Assembly: GCA_963763485.1 (NCBI GenBank)
Contig: CAVXOW010000003.1
Span: 558,001-622,000, forward strand
Direction of reading: 5' to 3'
DNA from: CAWCKS01 sp963763485
GTDB lineage: Bacteria > Pseudomonadota > Alphaproteobacteria > Rhizobiales > Xanthobacteraceae
Length of the DNA stretch: 64,000 nt
Positions within the stretch are counted from its first letter, which is position 1, and each line of letters begins with the position of its first letter. The notes under the pieces are model-generated. The model saw only the letters and a program-made list of their open reading frames with translations, did no database searches and was not told the origin of the DNA. This document shows, piece after piece, positions 35,590 through 45,389 of the stretch. The translations under genes and the position numbers were made by a program.

Positions 35590-36393
35590 TCACTTCGAGG
35601 GTGCCGTTGGCGCCGGTGCAGCTCCGCCCTGCTGCTTCTCGAGATTCTTGCGAGCTTCTTCCGCGCGCTTCTGCAGCTCTTCCTGCAACTTCTTCTGTTG
35701 CTCCTCGAACACCTTTGGATCAGTCGGCGGACCGTCATAGGCTTTCGCGAAATCGTTCAGCGGTAACGGCAGCGTGAGCGGTTGGTTATTTGCATTGATC
35801 GCCTGGATGATCAGGTTCTGGCCCTTCTTCAGGCGGTCCAGCATGTCGGCCGTGGCCTCGTAGTCGGCCATGCAGCCGTTTGCAAAGCAGATCACGTAAG
35901 GCCCGGTCTGCGCGTTGGCGTCGGTATCCACCATGATGCGGGTGCCGTCGACCAGCTTCATGCCGAGCGGCAAGGTCACGCGCAGAAGCTTCTTCGGCTC
36001 ACCCTCGGGTTCGATCACGACGGCGGCGATAACGGGTTGACCGGACTCGATGCGGCCGTCCTTGCCGGTGAAGCAGATTTGCTTGGCGTTGGCCTCCTGG
36101 CCCTTCAGGCAGAACTTGGTCCATGGCGAGTAGATCAACTGCACCTGTTGGTCCTGCTGTCCCTGCGCCTGCTGCGTTGGCTGGGCCTGCGGCGGCTGCT
36201 GGGTCTGCTGGGCCGGCGCGGCCGGCTGCTTGGCCGGAGCGGGCGCCTTCGGGGCAGCCTTCGGCGCGGCCTTCGGCGCCGCCGACGGCGTCTGCTGGGC
36301 AACCGCCGGCACCGCGAACGCAAGCGCAGCCGTCAGCGCAGCCACCGCCAGTCCGCGCGGCTTGGCCGGCGCGTACAACAGCCCGTATTTCAT
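35590..36393 (-). CDS. Exported IalB (invasion-associated locus B) family protein
   Basis: A 267-residue protein with signal peptide (VAALTAALAFAVPAVAQQ). A long Pro/Ala/Gln/Lys linker with repeated AAPK units (residues about 25-80) follows, then the IalB domain with its cysteine pairs (WTKFCLKGQE, QICFTGKDG, YVICFANGCMADYE), and a Lys/Glu/Gln coiled C-terminus. The ATG at 36393 follows a GAAGGGG site. IalB aids erythrocyte invasion in Bartonella; rhizobial homologues are periplasmic and uncharacterised. The linker may span the peptidoglycan. Confidence 0.85.
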   Translation of the reverse strand: MKYGLLYAPAKPRGLAVAALTAALAFAVPAVAQQTPSAAPKAAPKAAPKAPAPAKQPAAPAQQTQQPPQAQPTQQAQGQQDQQVQLIYSPWTKFCLKGQEANAKQICFTGKDGRIESGQPVIAAVVIEPEGEPKKLLRVTLPLGMKLVDGTRIMVDTDANAQTGPYVICFANGCMADYEATADMLDRLKKGQNLIIQAINANNQPLTLPLPLNDFAKAYDGPPTDPKVFEEQQKKLQEELQKRAEEARKNLEKQQGGAAPAPTAPSK

Positions 36394-36663
36394 CGTGGAG
36401 ACCCCTTCCCTAAGACTTTCGGACACTTCCGCGCAGCAGTCGCGGCGCACCTTGTCGGCTTTGGCCGGGCTGTCTCAGCGCCAAATACGGCGTTACCGTG
36501 ACAGCCCCTCAAGCCGCGCTTCCAGCCCGGTGCTAGGCGCCGCCTTCATTACAGCGGTCCGCGGAAAGATCAATGGTTGCGGGCCGGATTTGCTACGCTG
36601 CGGCATCGGCCAAGGCCACCGTGCTAGGCTTGATCAAGGTCAGCGCGAATCGGCCCAATCACA

Positions 36664-38526
36664 GTGGAACTGACGGGATCAGGTGAACGTGGCGATGCCA
36701 GCACGCGGCACCGGATACTGCGATCCACCGCGGTGTTCGCTGTGGCCCTGGCAAGTGTCCTTGCTGCGCATTCGTCGACCGCCGCAACTGATGCACCACC
36801 GCTGGACACTCAGCCGCGCCACGGCATTGCGATGCACGGGCAACCAGCCATGCCGGCAGGGTTCGACCATTTCGCCTATGCAAATCCCGATGCCCCCAAG
36901 GGCGGCCGTTTGGTGCAGGGCGTGCTCGGTAGCTTCGACAGCCTCAATCCTCTGATCGTGAAGGGCGTCGCGGTGCAGCAGATCCGCGGCTACGTCTTCG
37001 AGAGCCTGATGGCACGCGGCTACGATGAGCCGTTCACGCTCTACGGCCTGCTCGCCGACACCGTCGAAACCGACGACGCGCGCGATTACGTCACCTTTCA
37101 CCTGCGCCCGGAAGCCCGTTTTTCCGACGGCCAGGCGGTTACCGCCGACGACGTTCGATTCTCGTGGGAACTCCTGAGAGACCACGGACGCTACCGCTCC
37201 TATTATCGCAAGGTCAGCACGGCCGAAGCACTCGACACGCAGACGATCCGCTTCGATCTTGGCGGCGCCAATGATCGCGAGCTGCCCCTGATCCTCGGCT
37301 TGATGCCGATCCTCCCGAGACATGCCGTCGATGTCGCGACCTTCGAGGAGACCGCGCTCGCTCCTCCGATTGGATCGGGCCCCTACCGCGTCAGCGACGT
37401 GAAGGCTGGCGCGAGCGTGACGTTGACCCGCAACCCCGACTACTGGGGCAAGGATCTCAACGTCAATCGCGGACTTTGGAATTTCGACGAGGTCCGCTTC
37501 GATTATTTCCGTGACGGCAACACCGCGTTCGAAGCGTTTTCGCGCGGCCTGATTGATTTCCGTGTCGAGACCGAGCCGTCGCGCTGGAGTACTGGTTACG
37601 ATTTTCCGGCGGTCAGAGACGGTCGGATCATCAAGGAGAGCATCGCCAACGGCGCGCCGCAGCCGTCCGATTATCTCGTCTTCAACAGGCGCCGTCCGCA
37701 ATTTGCCGATGTCCGTGTCCGCGAAGCGCTGACGCTGTTGTTCGATTTCGAATGGATCAACAGGAATTACTTCTTTGGCCTCTACCGCCACTCGGCAAGC
37801 TATTTTCCAGGCTCCGAACTGTCGGCCTACATGCTGCCTCAAACCGGTCGCGAACAAGCGCTGCTCGCTCCGTTCGCGAGCGAGCTTCGGACCGAAATTG
37901 CCGACGGCAGTTTCCGCCTGCCGGTCAGCGATGCATCGGGCCGCGATCGCGAAACGTTGCGGCGCGCGCTCAGCCTGCTCGGTGAGGCCGGCTACCAGCT
38001 CGCCGGCAACGTGCTGAAGCGCAGGAGCGACGGCCAGCCGTTCACCTTCGAGATTCTCGCTTCAACGCGCGACCAGGAGCGCATAGCGCTAGCCTTCGCC
38101 CGCGACCTGAAACGGGCCGGCATCATGCCGACGGTGCGGGTTGTTGATTCCGTGCAATTCGACCAGCGCCGCCTCGCCTTCGACTTCGACATGATCGAGA
38201 ACCGATGGGACCAGTCGCTGTCCCCAGGCAACGAGCAATACTTCTATTTCGGTGCCAAAGCCGCGGATAATCAGGGGACAAGGAACTATATGGGTGTGAA
38301 GAGTGCCGCCGTCGACGCTATGATCAGCACCATGCTCGAGGCTCGCGAACGCTCCGACTTCGTCACCACGGTACGGGCGCTCGATCGCCTGCTGATGTCC
38401 GGCTTCTACACTATTCCTGTGTTCAACGTACCCGACCAATGGATCGCCCGCTGGTCGCGGATCGAACGGCCAGCGAAGTCCGCGCTGGTCGGATCTCTGC
38501 CGGAGACCTGGTGGCAGCGACCTTGA
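36664..38526 (+). CDS. YejA-like extracellular solute-binding protein (family 5)
   Basis: A 620-residue periplasmic oligopeptide-binding protein started at GTG. It has a signal peptide (AVFAVALASVLAAHSSTAA), the YejA-type opening HGIAMHGQPAMPAGFDHFAY and NPDAPKGGRL, and the SBP_bac_5 core (LRPEARFSDGQAVTADDVRFSW). YejABEF systems import peptides such as microcin C, and rhizobial ones can affect resistance to antimicrobial peptides. No permease or ATPase genes follow here, so this is an orphan binding protein or partners with a remote system. Confidence 0.88.
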   Translation: MELTGSGERGDASTRHRILRSTAVFAVALASVLAAHSSTAATDAPPLDTQPRHGIAMHGQPAMPAGFDHFAYANPDAPKGGRLVQGVLGSFDSLNPLIVKGVAVQQIRGYVFESLMARGYDEPFTLYGLLADTVETDDARDYVTFHLRPEARFSDGQAVTADDVRFSWELLRDHGRYRSYYRKVSTAEALDTQTIRFDLGGANDRELPLILGLMPILPRHAVDVATFEETALAPPIGSGPYRVSDVKAGASVTLTRNPDYWGKDLNVNRGLWNFDEVRFDYFRDGNTAFEAFSRGLIDFRVETEPSRWSTGYDFPAVRDGRIIKESIANGAPQPSDYLVFNRRRPQFADVRVREALTLLFDFEWINRNYFFGLYRHSASYFPGSELSAYMLPQTGREQALLAPFASELRTEIADGSFRLPVSDASGRDRETLRRALSLLGEAGYQLAGNVLKRRSDGQPFTFEILASTRDQERIALAFARDLKRAGIMPTVRVVDSVQFDQRRLAFDFDMIENRWDQSLSPGNEQYFYFGAKAADNQGTRNYMGVKSAAVDAMISTMLEARERSDFVTTVRALDRLLMSGFYTIPVFNVPDQWIARWSRIERPAKSALVGSLPETWWQRP

Positions 38527-38578
38527 CGAGATTGATGTTGATCTGTTCGATTAGCTTGGACCAGACTGAGATCGCCCG

Positions 38579-40114
38579 ATGAACATGCCGGCTGGATATG
38601 ATCGCGAGAAGATCGGTCCCGGCGCCCCCTCGCTGGACGAGATTTTCATCCGCAGCGTCGCCCGCAAGCCGGATGAATTCGCCTTCGTCGATCCGGCCGA
38701 CAAGCCGCGCGTCACCGGGCAATCGCCGCGCCACTTCACCTTCGCGGAGGCCGATAGCGCGATCTCCGCGCTGGCAGCACATTTCATGGAGAGCGGGCTG
38801 CCGGTATCATCGATCGTCGCGGTGCAGCTTCCCAACACCGTCGAACTGATGATCACCGCGCTCGCGGCCTGGCGCGCGGGCCTCGTCGTGGCGCTGCTGC
38901 CGCTGTTGTGGCGGCAGGCCGAGTTGACCGATGCGTTGAACCGGATCGGCGCGCGCGCCCTCATCACCTCGGCAAGGATTGATGGCATCAATCACGCCGA
39001 GATCGCGATGCAGGCGGCCGCCGAGGTCTTTTCGATTCGCCACGTTGCTGCGTTCGGGGACAAGCTGCCGGAAGGGCTGGCCCCGCTCGACGATGTGCTG
39101 GCAAACCCGTCCGAGCCTCCGCTCTTTCCCGGGCCCGATCCCCGGCGCGCCGCGCTCATTACCTTCGATGTCACAACCGAAGGCCTGCGCGCCATTCCGC
39201 GCAGCGGCGCTCAGGCCATCGCAGGCGGCCTCGCCGTGGTCCTGGAAGCCGGGATCAAGCAAGGCTCGAAGATCACTTCCGCCGTGCTTCCGGCAAGCTT
39301 TGCAGGAATGTGCACCTCCCTCGGCGCGGCGCTGGTCGGCAGCGCTACGCTGAACCTGCACCATCCGTTCGATCTCGAGACGCTGCTTTCACAAATCGCG
39401 GACGGCCATTGCGATACGCTGATCGCACCGGCGCTGCTGGCGTTGCGCCTTGCGGCGGATGGGGCCCTGCCGGAGGCCGGTCCGCTGCGGAAGGTGATCG
39501 GACTGTGGCGTTCGCCGGAGCAGGCTGGCACCAGTGTCACCTGGCGGGGCAAAGCCGCGTTCAGCGATCTCTACGCCTTCGGCGAAGTCGGCTTCTTTTC
39601 GGTCGCACGCGACAACGACGGCAATCCTGGACCGATCTTGCCCGGACCGCACGCGACGCGCGGCGCGCGCGCCACTGCGATGGCCTGCGAACCGCTGATC
39701 ACGCGCAACGCCTCGCTCGGTCTGAGGGGGCCGATGGTGCCGCTTGCGGCCTATGCGCCGCCGCAGCGTCGCGAGGAGAGCCTGGCTGCACTGGTATCGA
39801 ACTATCAGCCGCTGGACTATGTGGATACTGGCTACGCCGCCCGCCTTGACCGCAAGCTCCAGGCGATTTGCGTGACATCGCCGCCATCCGGGATCGTCTC
39901 GGTCGGCGGCTATCGCTTCCTCGCCCGCGACCTCAACGAGTGGGCACAACGGCTTGCGCCCGGCACCTTGTTGACGGCGCTGCCGGATCGCATGAGCGGC
40001 CACCGCTTGGCCGGCCGGGCCAGCGACAATGCGCGTGCCCGCGCAGCCTTGAACGAACTCGGCCTCAATCCGCTGATGACGGAAGCTTTTCGAGACCGGG
40101 GCAGCTCAAGTTGA
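38579..40114 (+). CDS. Degenerate AMP-dependent synthetase/ligase-like protein
   Basis: A 511-residue member of the acyl-adenylate superfamily by overall order: FTFAEADSAISALAAHF, VAVQLPNTVELMITALAAWRAG and a GYRFLARDLNEW segment in the A8 position. The ATP-binding P-loop, normally TSGTTGxPKG, reads TFDVTTEGLRAIPRS, without the lysine. The A5 motif reads AFGEVGF, and the A10 lysine domain is shortened. It is therefore probably not a normal acyl-CoA synthetase: a pseudoenzyme or a divergent ligase. It lies 79 bases before a degenerate PleD-like gene on the same strand. Confidence 0.7.
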   Translation: MNMPAGYDREKIGPGAPSLDEIFIRSVARKPDEFAFVDPADKPRVTGQSPRHFTFAEADSAISALAAHFMESGLPVSSIVAVQLPNTVELMITALAAWRAGLVVALLPLLWRQAELTDALNRIGARALITSARIDGINHAEIAMQAAAEVFSIRHVAAFGDKLPEGLAPLDDVLANPSEPPLFPGPDPRRAALITFDVTTEGLRAIPRSGAQAIAGGLAVVLEAGIKQGSKITSAVLPASFAGMCTSLGAALVGSATLNLHHPFDLETLLSQIADGHCDTLIAPALLALRLAADGALPEAGPLRKVIGLWRSPEQAGTSVTWRGKAAFSDLYAFGEVGFFSVARDNDGNPGPILPGPHATRGARATAMACEPLITRNASLGLRGPMVPLAAYAPPQRREESLAALVSNYQPLDYVDTGYAARLDRKLQAICVTSPPSGIVSVGGYRFLARDLNEWAQRLAPGTLLTALPDRMSGHRLAGRASDNARARAALNELGLNPLMTEAFRDRGSSS

Positions 40115-40193
40115 CCCTTCGCATAACAAGTTGACGCGACGTTAAGGCTGAACGCGTACCTTGCGGGGCAATCCCTTTCGGCTCCGTCAATCC

Positions 40194-41405
40194 ATGTCGC
40201 GTCCTGGTCCGATCATCATTGTTGGCAGCAGTGCGAACGCTGGGCTGTCCGATCGCTTGGCAGCGGCCGGCGTCTTCCCGATCGTCAACGCATCCTGGGA
40301 CGAGGCGCCGAAAGCCATTGCCAAGGTCCAGCCGGCGGCCGTGGTCGCCGGCCTCGCCGGCGCCGAACCGTCGGCTGTGGCTGCGGTCTGCGACGCCTGT
40401 CGCGAGGCAACCACCTACACCCCGTTCATTGCGATCGGGCCGATCGAGGCCCCGTTCTGCGACGCGCTGCCGTTCACGACGCCCGAGCTCCCGCTCGATC
40501 GCATGGAGGCGCGCCTGACCGCCGCGCTTCGCGTCCGCACCCTGCATTCGACGCTGCTGCGGCGTATGGCGGAGCCATCGACAGACGTTCGTCTGCAAGC
40601 CGGGGATCCCCTGCAGGACGCGACCGTGCTGCTGGTGGGCCGCGGCCGCACTTATCCACAGCTCACGGTCGCACTCGGTGAGCGTACGGCGCTGATCGGC
40701 GCCTTGAGCATCGAGGCGGCGGCCAGGCATTTGAGTGCCCGCGACATCGACGGCGTCGTACTCGGCGATGGATTTAGTCCGCGGGTCGCCGATGCGTTCC
40801 TGACCGTGCTGTCGGAAGATACCCGCTTTCGCGCCCTGCCCGTGATTATCAGCGGCAGCTTTGCCGGCGGTGCGATCCCCGAGCTGTCCAATCTGGACAT
40901 CGTGCGAGGTTCGCCCGAAGACGTCGCCGCCCATACCGTACCGATGGTGCGTCAGCATGCGTTTGAAGTGCGACTGCTTCGCACGCTCAAGTCGCTCGAT
41001 ACCGGCGGCGTGATCGATCCGGCGACCGGGCTCCTGACGATGCAAGCCTTCGATCGCAACTGGCACAAGGCCGTGATGGACACGATCGAAAGCGGCGGCG
41101 CGATGTCGGCGGCGCGGTTCTCATTCGACGGCGCCGACCAGCGTGCGCGCCGGGATGCGGCGCGAATCCTCGGACGGCTGATGCGTGCGGCCGACTTCGC
41201 CGCGCTACGCGACGACCAGTCGATCGTCACCGCCTTCGCGGAGACCGACTTGCGCGAGGCCCATGTCATCGCGCGGCGGCTCGCCAGTGTGCTCCGCCAC
41301 ACCGCGCTCGGACCAGGCGCCAAGAGCAAGATCGACCCATCAGTGACACTTGCGACAGTAAAGCCGACCGATACTGCCGAAACGGTTCTGAAGCGCTTGG
41401 GGTAA
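40194..41405 (+). CDS. PleD-like protein with degenerate receiver and GGDEF domains
   Basis: A 403-residue protein. Residues about 5-120 and 140-250 look like two receiver-type folds without clear phosphoacceptor sites (IIIVGSSANAGLSDRL; ATVLLVGRGRTYPQL, IDGVVLGDGFSP, LPVIIS). The C-terminus retains the GGDEF N-terminal signature DPATGLLTMQAFDRNW, but the active-site turn GGDEF is replaced by a stretch around LRDDQSIVTAF. The REC-REC-GGDEF order is that of PleD. It is probably a non-catalytic signalling scaffold. The start is the ATG at 40194, and an earlier frame start is rejected. Confidence 0.65.
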   Translation: MSRPGPIIIVGSSANAGLSDRLAAAGVFPIVNASWDEAPKAIAKVQPAAVVAGLAGAEPSAVAAVCDACREATTYTPFIAIGPIEAPFCDALPFTTPELPLDRMEARLTAALRVRTLHSTLLRRMAEPSTDVRLQAGDPLQDATVLLVGRGRTYPQLTVALGERTALIGALSIEAAARHLSARDIDGVVLGDGFSPRVADAFLTVLSEDTRFRALPVIISGSFAGGAIPELSNLDIVRGSPEDVAAHTVPMVRQHAFEVRLLRTLKSLDTGGVIDPATGLLTMQAFDRNWHKAVMDTIESGGAMSAARFSFDGADQRARRDAARILGRLMRAADFAALRDDQSIVTAFAETDLREAHVIARRLASVLRHTALGPGAKSKIDPSVTLATVKPTDTAETVLKRLG

Positions 41406-41420
41406 GCGGCTTGTCGAGCG

Positions 41421-44400
41421 TCACGCCGCCTTGCGGTTCTCCGCCAGCGCGGCAAGCTCACGCAAGATATCAGTCACGCCTTTGACGCGCGCGTCCGGCG
41501 TCTCCCACTCCTCGAAGAACACCACCTTCATGTCCGGCCGCACCCGCGCCTGCGGCCCCTGCTGGCGAATGTAGGTCACCAGCCGGTCCGGATGTGCAAA
41601 GCTGTTGTCGCGGAACGAGATCACTACGCCCTTCGGGCCGGCGTCGACCTTTTCGACATTGGCCTTGCGGCAATACGCCTTGATGGCCACGACCTTGAAC
41701 AGGTAGCGCACTTCGTCCGGCAGCGGGCCAAAGCGGTCGCGCAGCTCGGCGCCGAAATTCTCGATCGCCTCTTCGTCCTCGAGGTCGGCGAGGCGGCGAT
41801 AGAGCGACAGCCGCACCGAGAGGTCGGAGACGTAGTCGTCGGGGATCAGCACAGGCATGCCGAGCGTGATCTGCGGCGCCCAGCGATCGGCGACCGGCTC
41901 GGCGATTCCGGCTTTCAGCGCCGCAATCGCCTCCTCCAGCATTGATTGATAGAGCTCGAAGCCGACTTCCTTGATGTGGCCGGACTGCTCTTCGCCGAGC
42001 AGATTGCCGGCGCCGCGAATGTCGAGATCGTGGGAAGCGAGCTGGAATCCGGCGCCGAGGTTTTCCAGCGACTGCAGCACCTTCAAACGCCGCTCCGCTT
42101 GCGGCGTGATCTTGTGGGTTGCCGGCAGCGTGAACAGTGCATAGGCGCGCAGCTTCGAGCGGCCGACGCGGCCGCGCAGCTGATAGAGCTGCGCCAGGCC
42201 GAACATGTCGGCCCGATGCACGATCAGCGTGTTGGCGGTCGGGATATCGAGCCCGGACTCGATAATGGTGGTCGACAGCAGTATGTCGTACTTGCCATCG
42301 AGAAACGCGGCCATGATGTCCTCGATCACCGCCGGCGGCATCTGGCCGTGCGCGACCACGGCCTTCAACTCCGGCACGTGCTTGTCGAGGAACGCCTTGG
42401 CTTCGCCGAGATCGTCGATACGCGGGCAGACATAGAAAGCCTGGCCGCCGCGATAGCGCTCGCGTAGCAGCGCCTCGCGCACCATCAGCGGATCGAACGG
42501 CGACACGAAGGTCCGCACCGCCAGCCGGTCGACCGGCGGCGACGCGATGATGGAGAGATCGCGCACGCCGGTCAGCGCGAGCTGCAGCGTGCGCGGGATC
42601 GGCGTCGCGCTCAACGTCAGCACGTGGACCTCGGAACGCAGCTGCTTCAGCCGTTCCTTGTGCGAGACGCCGAAATGCTGCTCCTCGTCGACGATCAACA
42701 GGCCGAGATCCTTGAATTTGATCGATTTCCCCAGCAGCGCATGCGTGCCGACCACGATATCGACCTTGCCCTCGGCAAGATCCTTCTTCACCTGCGCGAG
42801 CTGTTTTGCCGGCACCAGCCGCGACGCCTGCGCGACATTGACCGGGAAACCCTTGAAGCGCTCCGTGAATGTCTTGGTGTGCTGACGCGCCAGGAGTGTT
42901 GTGGGCACGACGACCGCGACCTGCTTGCCATCGAGAGCTGCGGCGAACGTCGCACGCAAAGCGACTTCGGTCTTGCCGAAGCCGACATCGCCGCATATCA
43001 GCCGGTCCATCGGGCGACCGGCTTCCAGGTCGTGCAAGGTCGCGTCGATCGCCGTGAGCTGATCCTCGGTCTCCTCATAGGGAAAGCGCGCGCAGAATTC
43101 GTCGTACGAGCCTTGCGGCGTCGCAAGCTTCGGCGCTTCGCGCAGCTGCCGTTCGGCTGCGATCTTGATCAGGTCGCCAGCGATCTCCTGGATGCGCTTC
43201 TTCAGCCGCGCTTTGCGCGTTTGCCAGCCGTGGCCCCCGAGGCGATCGAGCTCGACGCCCGTCTCCTCCGAGCCGAACCGCGACAACAGCTCGATGTTCT
43301 CGACCGGCAGGAACAGCTTTGTCTCGCCGGCATAGTGCAGTTCGAGGCAGTCATGCGGGGCGCCGCCGACGTCGAGAGTTTGCAAGCCGGCGAAGCGGCC
43401 GATTCCGTGCTCGACATGGACGACGAGATCGCCGGTCGACAGGCTCGTCACCTCAGAAATGAAGTTTTCCAGCTTGCGCGTCGAACGTCGCGGACGCACC
43501 AGGCGGTCGCCGAGCATGTCCTGCTCGGTGATCAGTGCGACGGTGTCGGTCTCAAAGCCCTGCTCAATGCCGAGGATTGCGAGCATCACCTCGTTGCGCG
43601 GGATGGCCTGCAGCATCCGCCACGACGAGATGCTTCTGACGTTGTGCAGCTTGTGATCGCCGAGCACGTGGGCCATGCGCTCGCGCGAGCCTTCCGACCA
43701 CGACGCGACCACCACCTTCTTGCGCTCGGCAAGTTTGGCATTGATATGCGCGACGACCGCCTCGAACACGTTGGCGTTGGCATCCTGCCGCTCCGGCGCG
43801 AAGTCGCGGCCCTGCCGGGCGCCGACATCGAACACCCCGACGCTTCCGGCACCGCAAATGGCGTCAACCTGGCGAGCGCAGTCGTAGCGGCTCGTTCGCG
43901 CCATTCCGCTTCGGTCAGGTACAGCCGGTCCGGCGGCAATGGCTTGTACGGCGCCCCGCCCCCGTCATGCGCAAGCGCCTCGCGCCGCGCGTCACAGTAT
44001 TCGTTGATCTGGGCGATCCGCTCGTGGGCGGCGTCCTCGACCTGCGGCTCGAGCATCAGGGCTGCACCCTCGACGTATTCGAACAGCGTTTCCATCTTGT
44101 CGTGGAACAGCGGCAGCCAGTGCTCCATGCCGGGATAGCGGCGGCCTTCGCTGACAGCTTCATAGAGCAGGTCGTCGCGCTGGGGCGCGCCGAACGCCGC
44201 GACATAGCCCATGCGGAAACGGCTAATGGTTTCCGTGACCAAACGGAATTCGGACACCGGCACAAGGTCGAGGCCGCGCATGTCTACCAGCGTGCGCTGT
44301 GTCTCTGCATCGAAGGTGCGGATCGTTTCCAGCGTATCGCCGAAGAAATCGAGCCGTACCGGCTGTTCGAGGCCTGCGGGAAACAGGTCGAGGATGCCGC

Positions 44401-44941
44401 CGCGCACCGCGTATTCGCCGCTCTCACGCACCGTCGAGGTGCGCGTATAGCCATTGTGCTCGAGCCAGCCGACGATGCTGTCCATGCCGACCACATTGCC
44501 GGGCGCAATCGACAACGCTTGCGCCGCCATCAAACCACGCTGCGGCACACGCTGCAGGATCGCGTTGACCGTGGTGAGCACGATCAGCGGCTTGTCGCTG
44601 CCCTTCAGCCGCGACAATTTTGCCAGTGTCGTGACACGCTGCGCAACAATGGCGCCGTGCGGCGAGACGCGGTCATAGGGCTGGCAATCCCAGGCCGGGA
44701 ACTGCAGCACCGCGATATCAGGCGCAAAGAAATCCAGAGCGCGGGCAAGCTGCGCCATCCGGCCGGCGTCGCGACAGACCACGGCAACACTGACCGCCGG
44801 CGGATCCTTGCGCGCAGCGATGGCGCGCGCGAGATCGGCGGCAACCAGGCCTTCCGCGCCATCGGCGGCATTGGCAAGCGTCAGAGCCTGGCCGACCTTC
44901 AGCAACTCGGCCGGTGATTTTGGTTTGACGGGAGACGTCAT
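41421..44941 (-). CDS. mfd: Transcription-repair coupling factor (frameshifted)
   Basis: It removes stalled RNA polymerase and recruits UvrA. About 1170 residues result when two frames are joined. The N-terminus (UvrB-like, VSVAVVCRDAGRMAQLARAL, FPAWDCQPYDRVSPHG) is followed by the RNA-polymerase-interacting domain (LVVHVEHGIGRFAGLQTL). The helicase has Walker A CGDVGFGKTEVA, the DEEQHFGVSHKER box and the TRG region, and the protein ends in a D7-like domain. One base is missing near 43840: after LARLTPFAVPEASG the frame changes to GVFDVGARQGRDFAPE. It overlaps the sdhE stop by ATGA. Conservation on both sides suggests an intact gene with a sequence error. Confidence 0.92.
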
Positions 44942-45228
44942 CTGAGCCCGTCCACAACGCGAAACGACTTCATCCTCTCGAACAGCGAGCCTGAAACGCC
45001 CTGCGGCACCGGGCTATCGCCAGTGAGCGCGGCATAAAGCTCCGGTTCGGGCGCCTCGATGATGGTTTCTAGCTCATCGAGTTCGGCGTCGCTGAGCGTC
45101 GGCAGGTGCGCGTCGGCAAACCCGCCAATGATCAGGTCGAGCTCCTTCGTGCCGCGGTGCCAGCAGCGAAACAACAAACGTTTGCGCCGCGCATCGAGGC
45201 CATTGCTTGAGAGTCTCGAACCGGTCAT
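44938..45228 (-). CDS. sdhE: SdhE-type FAD assembly factor
   Basis: A 96-residue protein of the SdhE/DUF339 family that promotes covalent flavin attachment to succinate dehydrogenase. The signature RRKRLLFRCWHRGTKELDLI contains the RGxxE motif, followed by FAD-AHLPTLSDAELDELE. The length is normal. Its stop overlaps the mfd start (ATGA), so the two are cotranscribed. It is divergent from recG with 161 bases between. Confidence 0.92.
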   Translation of the reverse strand: MTGSRLSSNGLDARRKRLLFRCWHRGTKELDLIIGGFADAHLPTLSDAELDELETIIEAPEPELYAALTGDSPVPQGVSGSLFERMKSFRVVDGLR

Positions 45229-45389
45229 TTGCCTCAGTCCAATCCAACGCCAAAAGCCCGGACGTGCCGGGCGCGGCTGATATAGCCATTCCGGTCCGCC
45301 TTGTCAGCGGTTGACAACAGCTACCCACATTGCATTCGTCGTACGCGCGGGCCAGCATCGTGCTGAAGTCAACTCCTTGATCGAAAGCG

